A stretch of 6,049 bases of DNA from Prevotella sp. (GTDB lineage: Bacteria; Bacteroidota; Bacteroidia; Bacteroidales; Dysgonomonadaceae), in NCBI GenBank assembly GCA_031263965.1, contig JAISES010000354.1, positions 1 through 6,049 on the forward strand, read 5' to 3'. Positions within the stretch are counted from its first letter, which is position 1. Every line of letters starts with the position of its first letter. A program made the position numbers and the translations under genes. The notes beneath the pieces are model-generated. The model was not told the origin of the DNA. It worked only from the letters and a program-made list of their open reading frames with translations, and ran no database searches. Shown here piece by piece: positions 5,568 to 6,049 of the stretch.

Positions 5568-6049
5568 AAAAAACTTTAAATATTCATATTGAAGACTATA
5601 ATTATAACTTGCCTGACGAACGGATAGCAAAATATCCGTTGGATAGGCGAGATCAATCGAAATTGCTTGTTTATAAAGGTGGTGAAATCGTAGATGATAC
5701 TTTCTGTAATTTAGCCGGTTATCTTCCTGATAACAGCCTTATGATATTTAATAATACGAAGGTAATTCAAGCGCGTTTACATTTCAAAAAAAATACAGGC
5801 GCACAAATTGAAATATTTTGCCTGGAACCATACTTGCCAAATGACCACCAGATTAATTTTCAGCAGACTCATAAGTGTTCCTGGGTTTGTCTTATAGGGA
5901 ATCTGAAAAAATGGAAAGAGGGCAGCCTTTCAAGAGAGATTGTTTTAAACGGTGAAAAGGTTACAATTACAGCTAAAAAAGTTCAATCGCACGGAGATTC
6001 CCTTATTATAGAATTTGAATGGGATAAGCCGGTTTCTTTTTCGGAAATA
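5564..6049 (+). CDS. QueA-like S-adenosylmethionine:tRNA ribosyltransferase-isomerase family protein, 3' truncated by window
   Basis: The first 162 residues of a QueA-family protein; the frame stays open to the window end. QueA transfers and rearranges the ribosyl group of SAM onto 7-aminomethyl-7-deazaguanine in tRNA to make epoxyqueuosine. Visible family motifs are YNLPDERIAKYPLDRRDQSK (residues 14-33), LMIFNNTKVIQARL (59-72), TGAQIEIF (78-85) and a W107-V-C-L-I-G-N113 segment followed by KKWKEG. The core reads NNT (63-65) where classical QueA has NDT. A longer insert than usual (residues 88-105) lies between the E83 region and W107. These features recall the longer second QueA-like paralogue of Bacteroidales, so canonical queuosine function should not be assumed and I give no gene symbol. 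The start ATG overlaps the acyltransferase stop by 4 nt. Confidence 0.85.
   Translation, partial: MKKTLNIHIEDYNYNLPDERIAKYPLDRRDQSKLLVYKGGEIVDDTFCNLAGYLPDNSLMIFNNTKVIQARLHFKKNTGAQIEIFCLEPYLPNDHQINFQQTHKCSWVCLIGNLKKWKEGSLSREIVLNGEKVTITAKKVQSHGDSLIIEFEWDKPVSFSEI

Overview
The window looks like a chromosomal segment of a Bacteroidota bacterium, most likely order Bacteroidales. The signs are AT-rich intergenic DNA, TAnnTTTG-type -7 promoter motifs upstream of genes, little Shine-Dalgarno sequence, a yicC-gmk-nadD gene order familiar from Bacteroidales, and a QueA-like protein resembling the second QueA paralogue seen in that group. The genus cannot be fixed from the sequence alone.

Left part (1-2048): a LysE-family membrane exporter on the plus strand meets a large DUF6056 polytopic membrane protein on the minus strand. 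They converge tail to tail and overlap by 4 bp, sharing a CTAA that reads as TAA on one strand and TAG on the other. The DUF6056 protein has features of a GT-C-type membrane glycosyltransferase (an early DDF motif after the first membrane segment), but its substrate is unknown.

Middle part (2049-2563): a 515-bp divergent intergenic region. It holds a promoter candidate for the DUF6056 gene, a roughly 154-bp MITE-like element made of two nested inverted repeats (an outer GGTGTCAAAAGT-type terminal repeat and an inner GTCATTCTGAG-type palindrome), an 18-bp dyad next to a -7-like motif, and a -7 promoter candidate just upstream of yicC.

Right part (2564-6049): a tightly packed plus-strand operon of yicC (endoribonuclease family), gmk (guanylate kinase), nadD (NAD biosynthesis), an acyltransferase-3 membrane protein, and a queA-like gene cut off by the window edge. 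The first gap is 12 nt and the next three junctions are all 4-nt ATGA overlaps, which suggests one transcript with translational coupling. The operon mixes RNA turnover, nucleotide and cofactor synthesis, an envelope-type O-acyltransferase and a tRNA-modification-family enzyme.

No CRISPR array, rRNA, tRNA, phage module or obvious new defence system is visible. The most unusual item is the nested-palindrome element. The next are the QueA paralogue with an altered core motif and the possible regulatory dyads in the divergent region.
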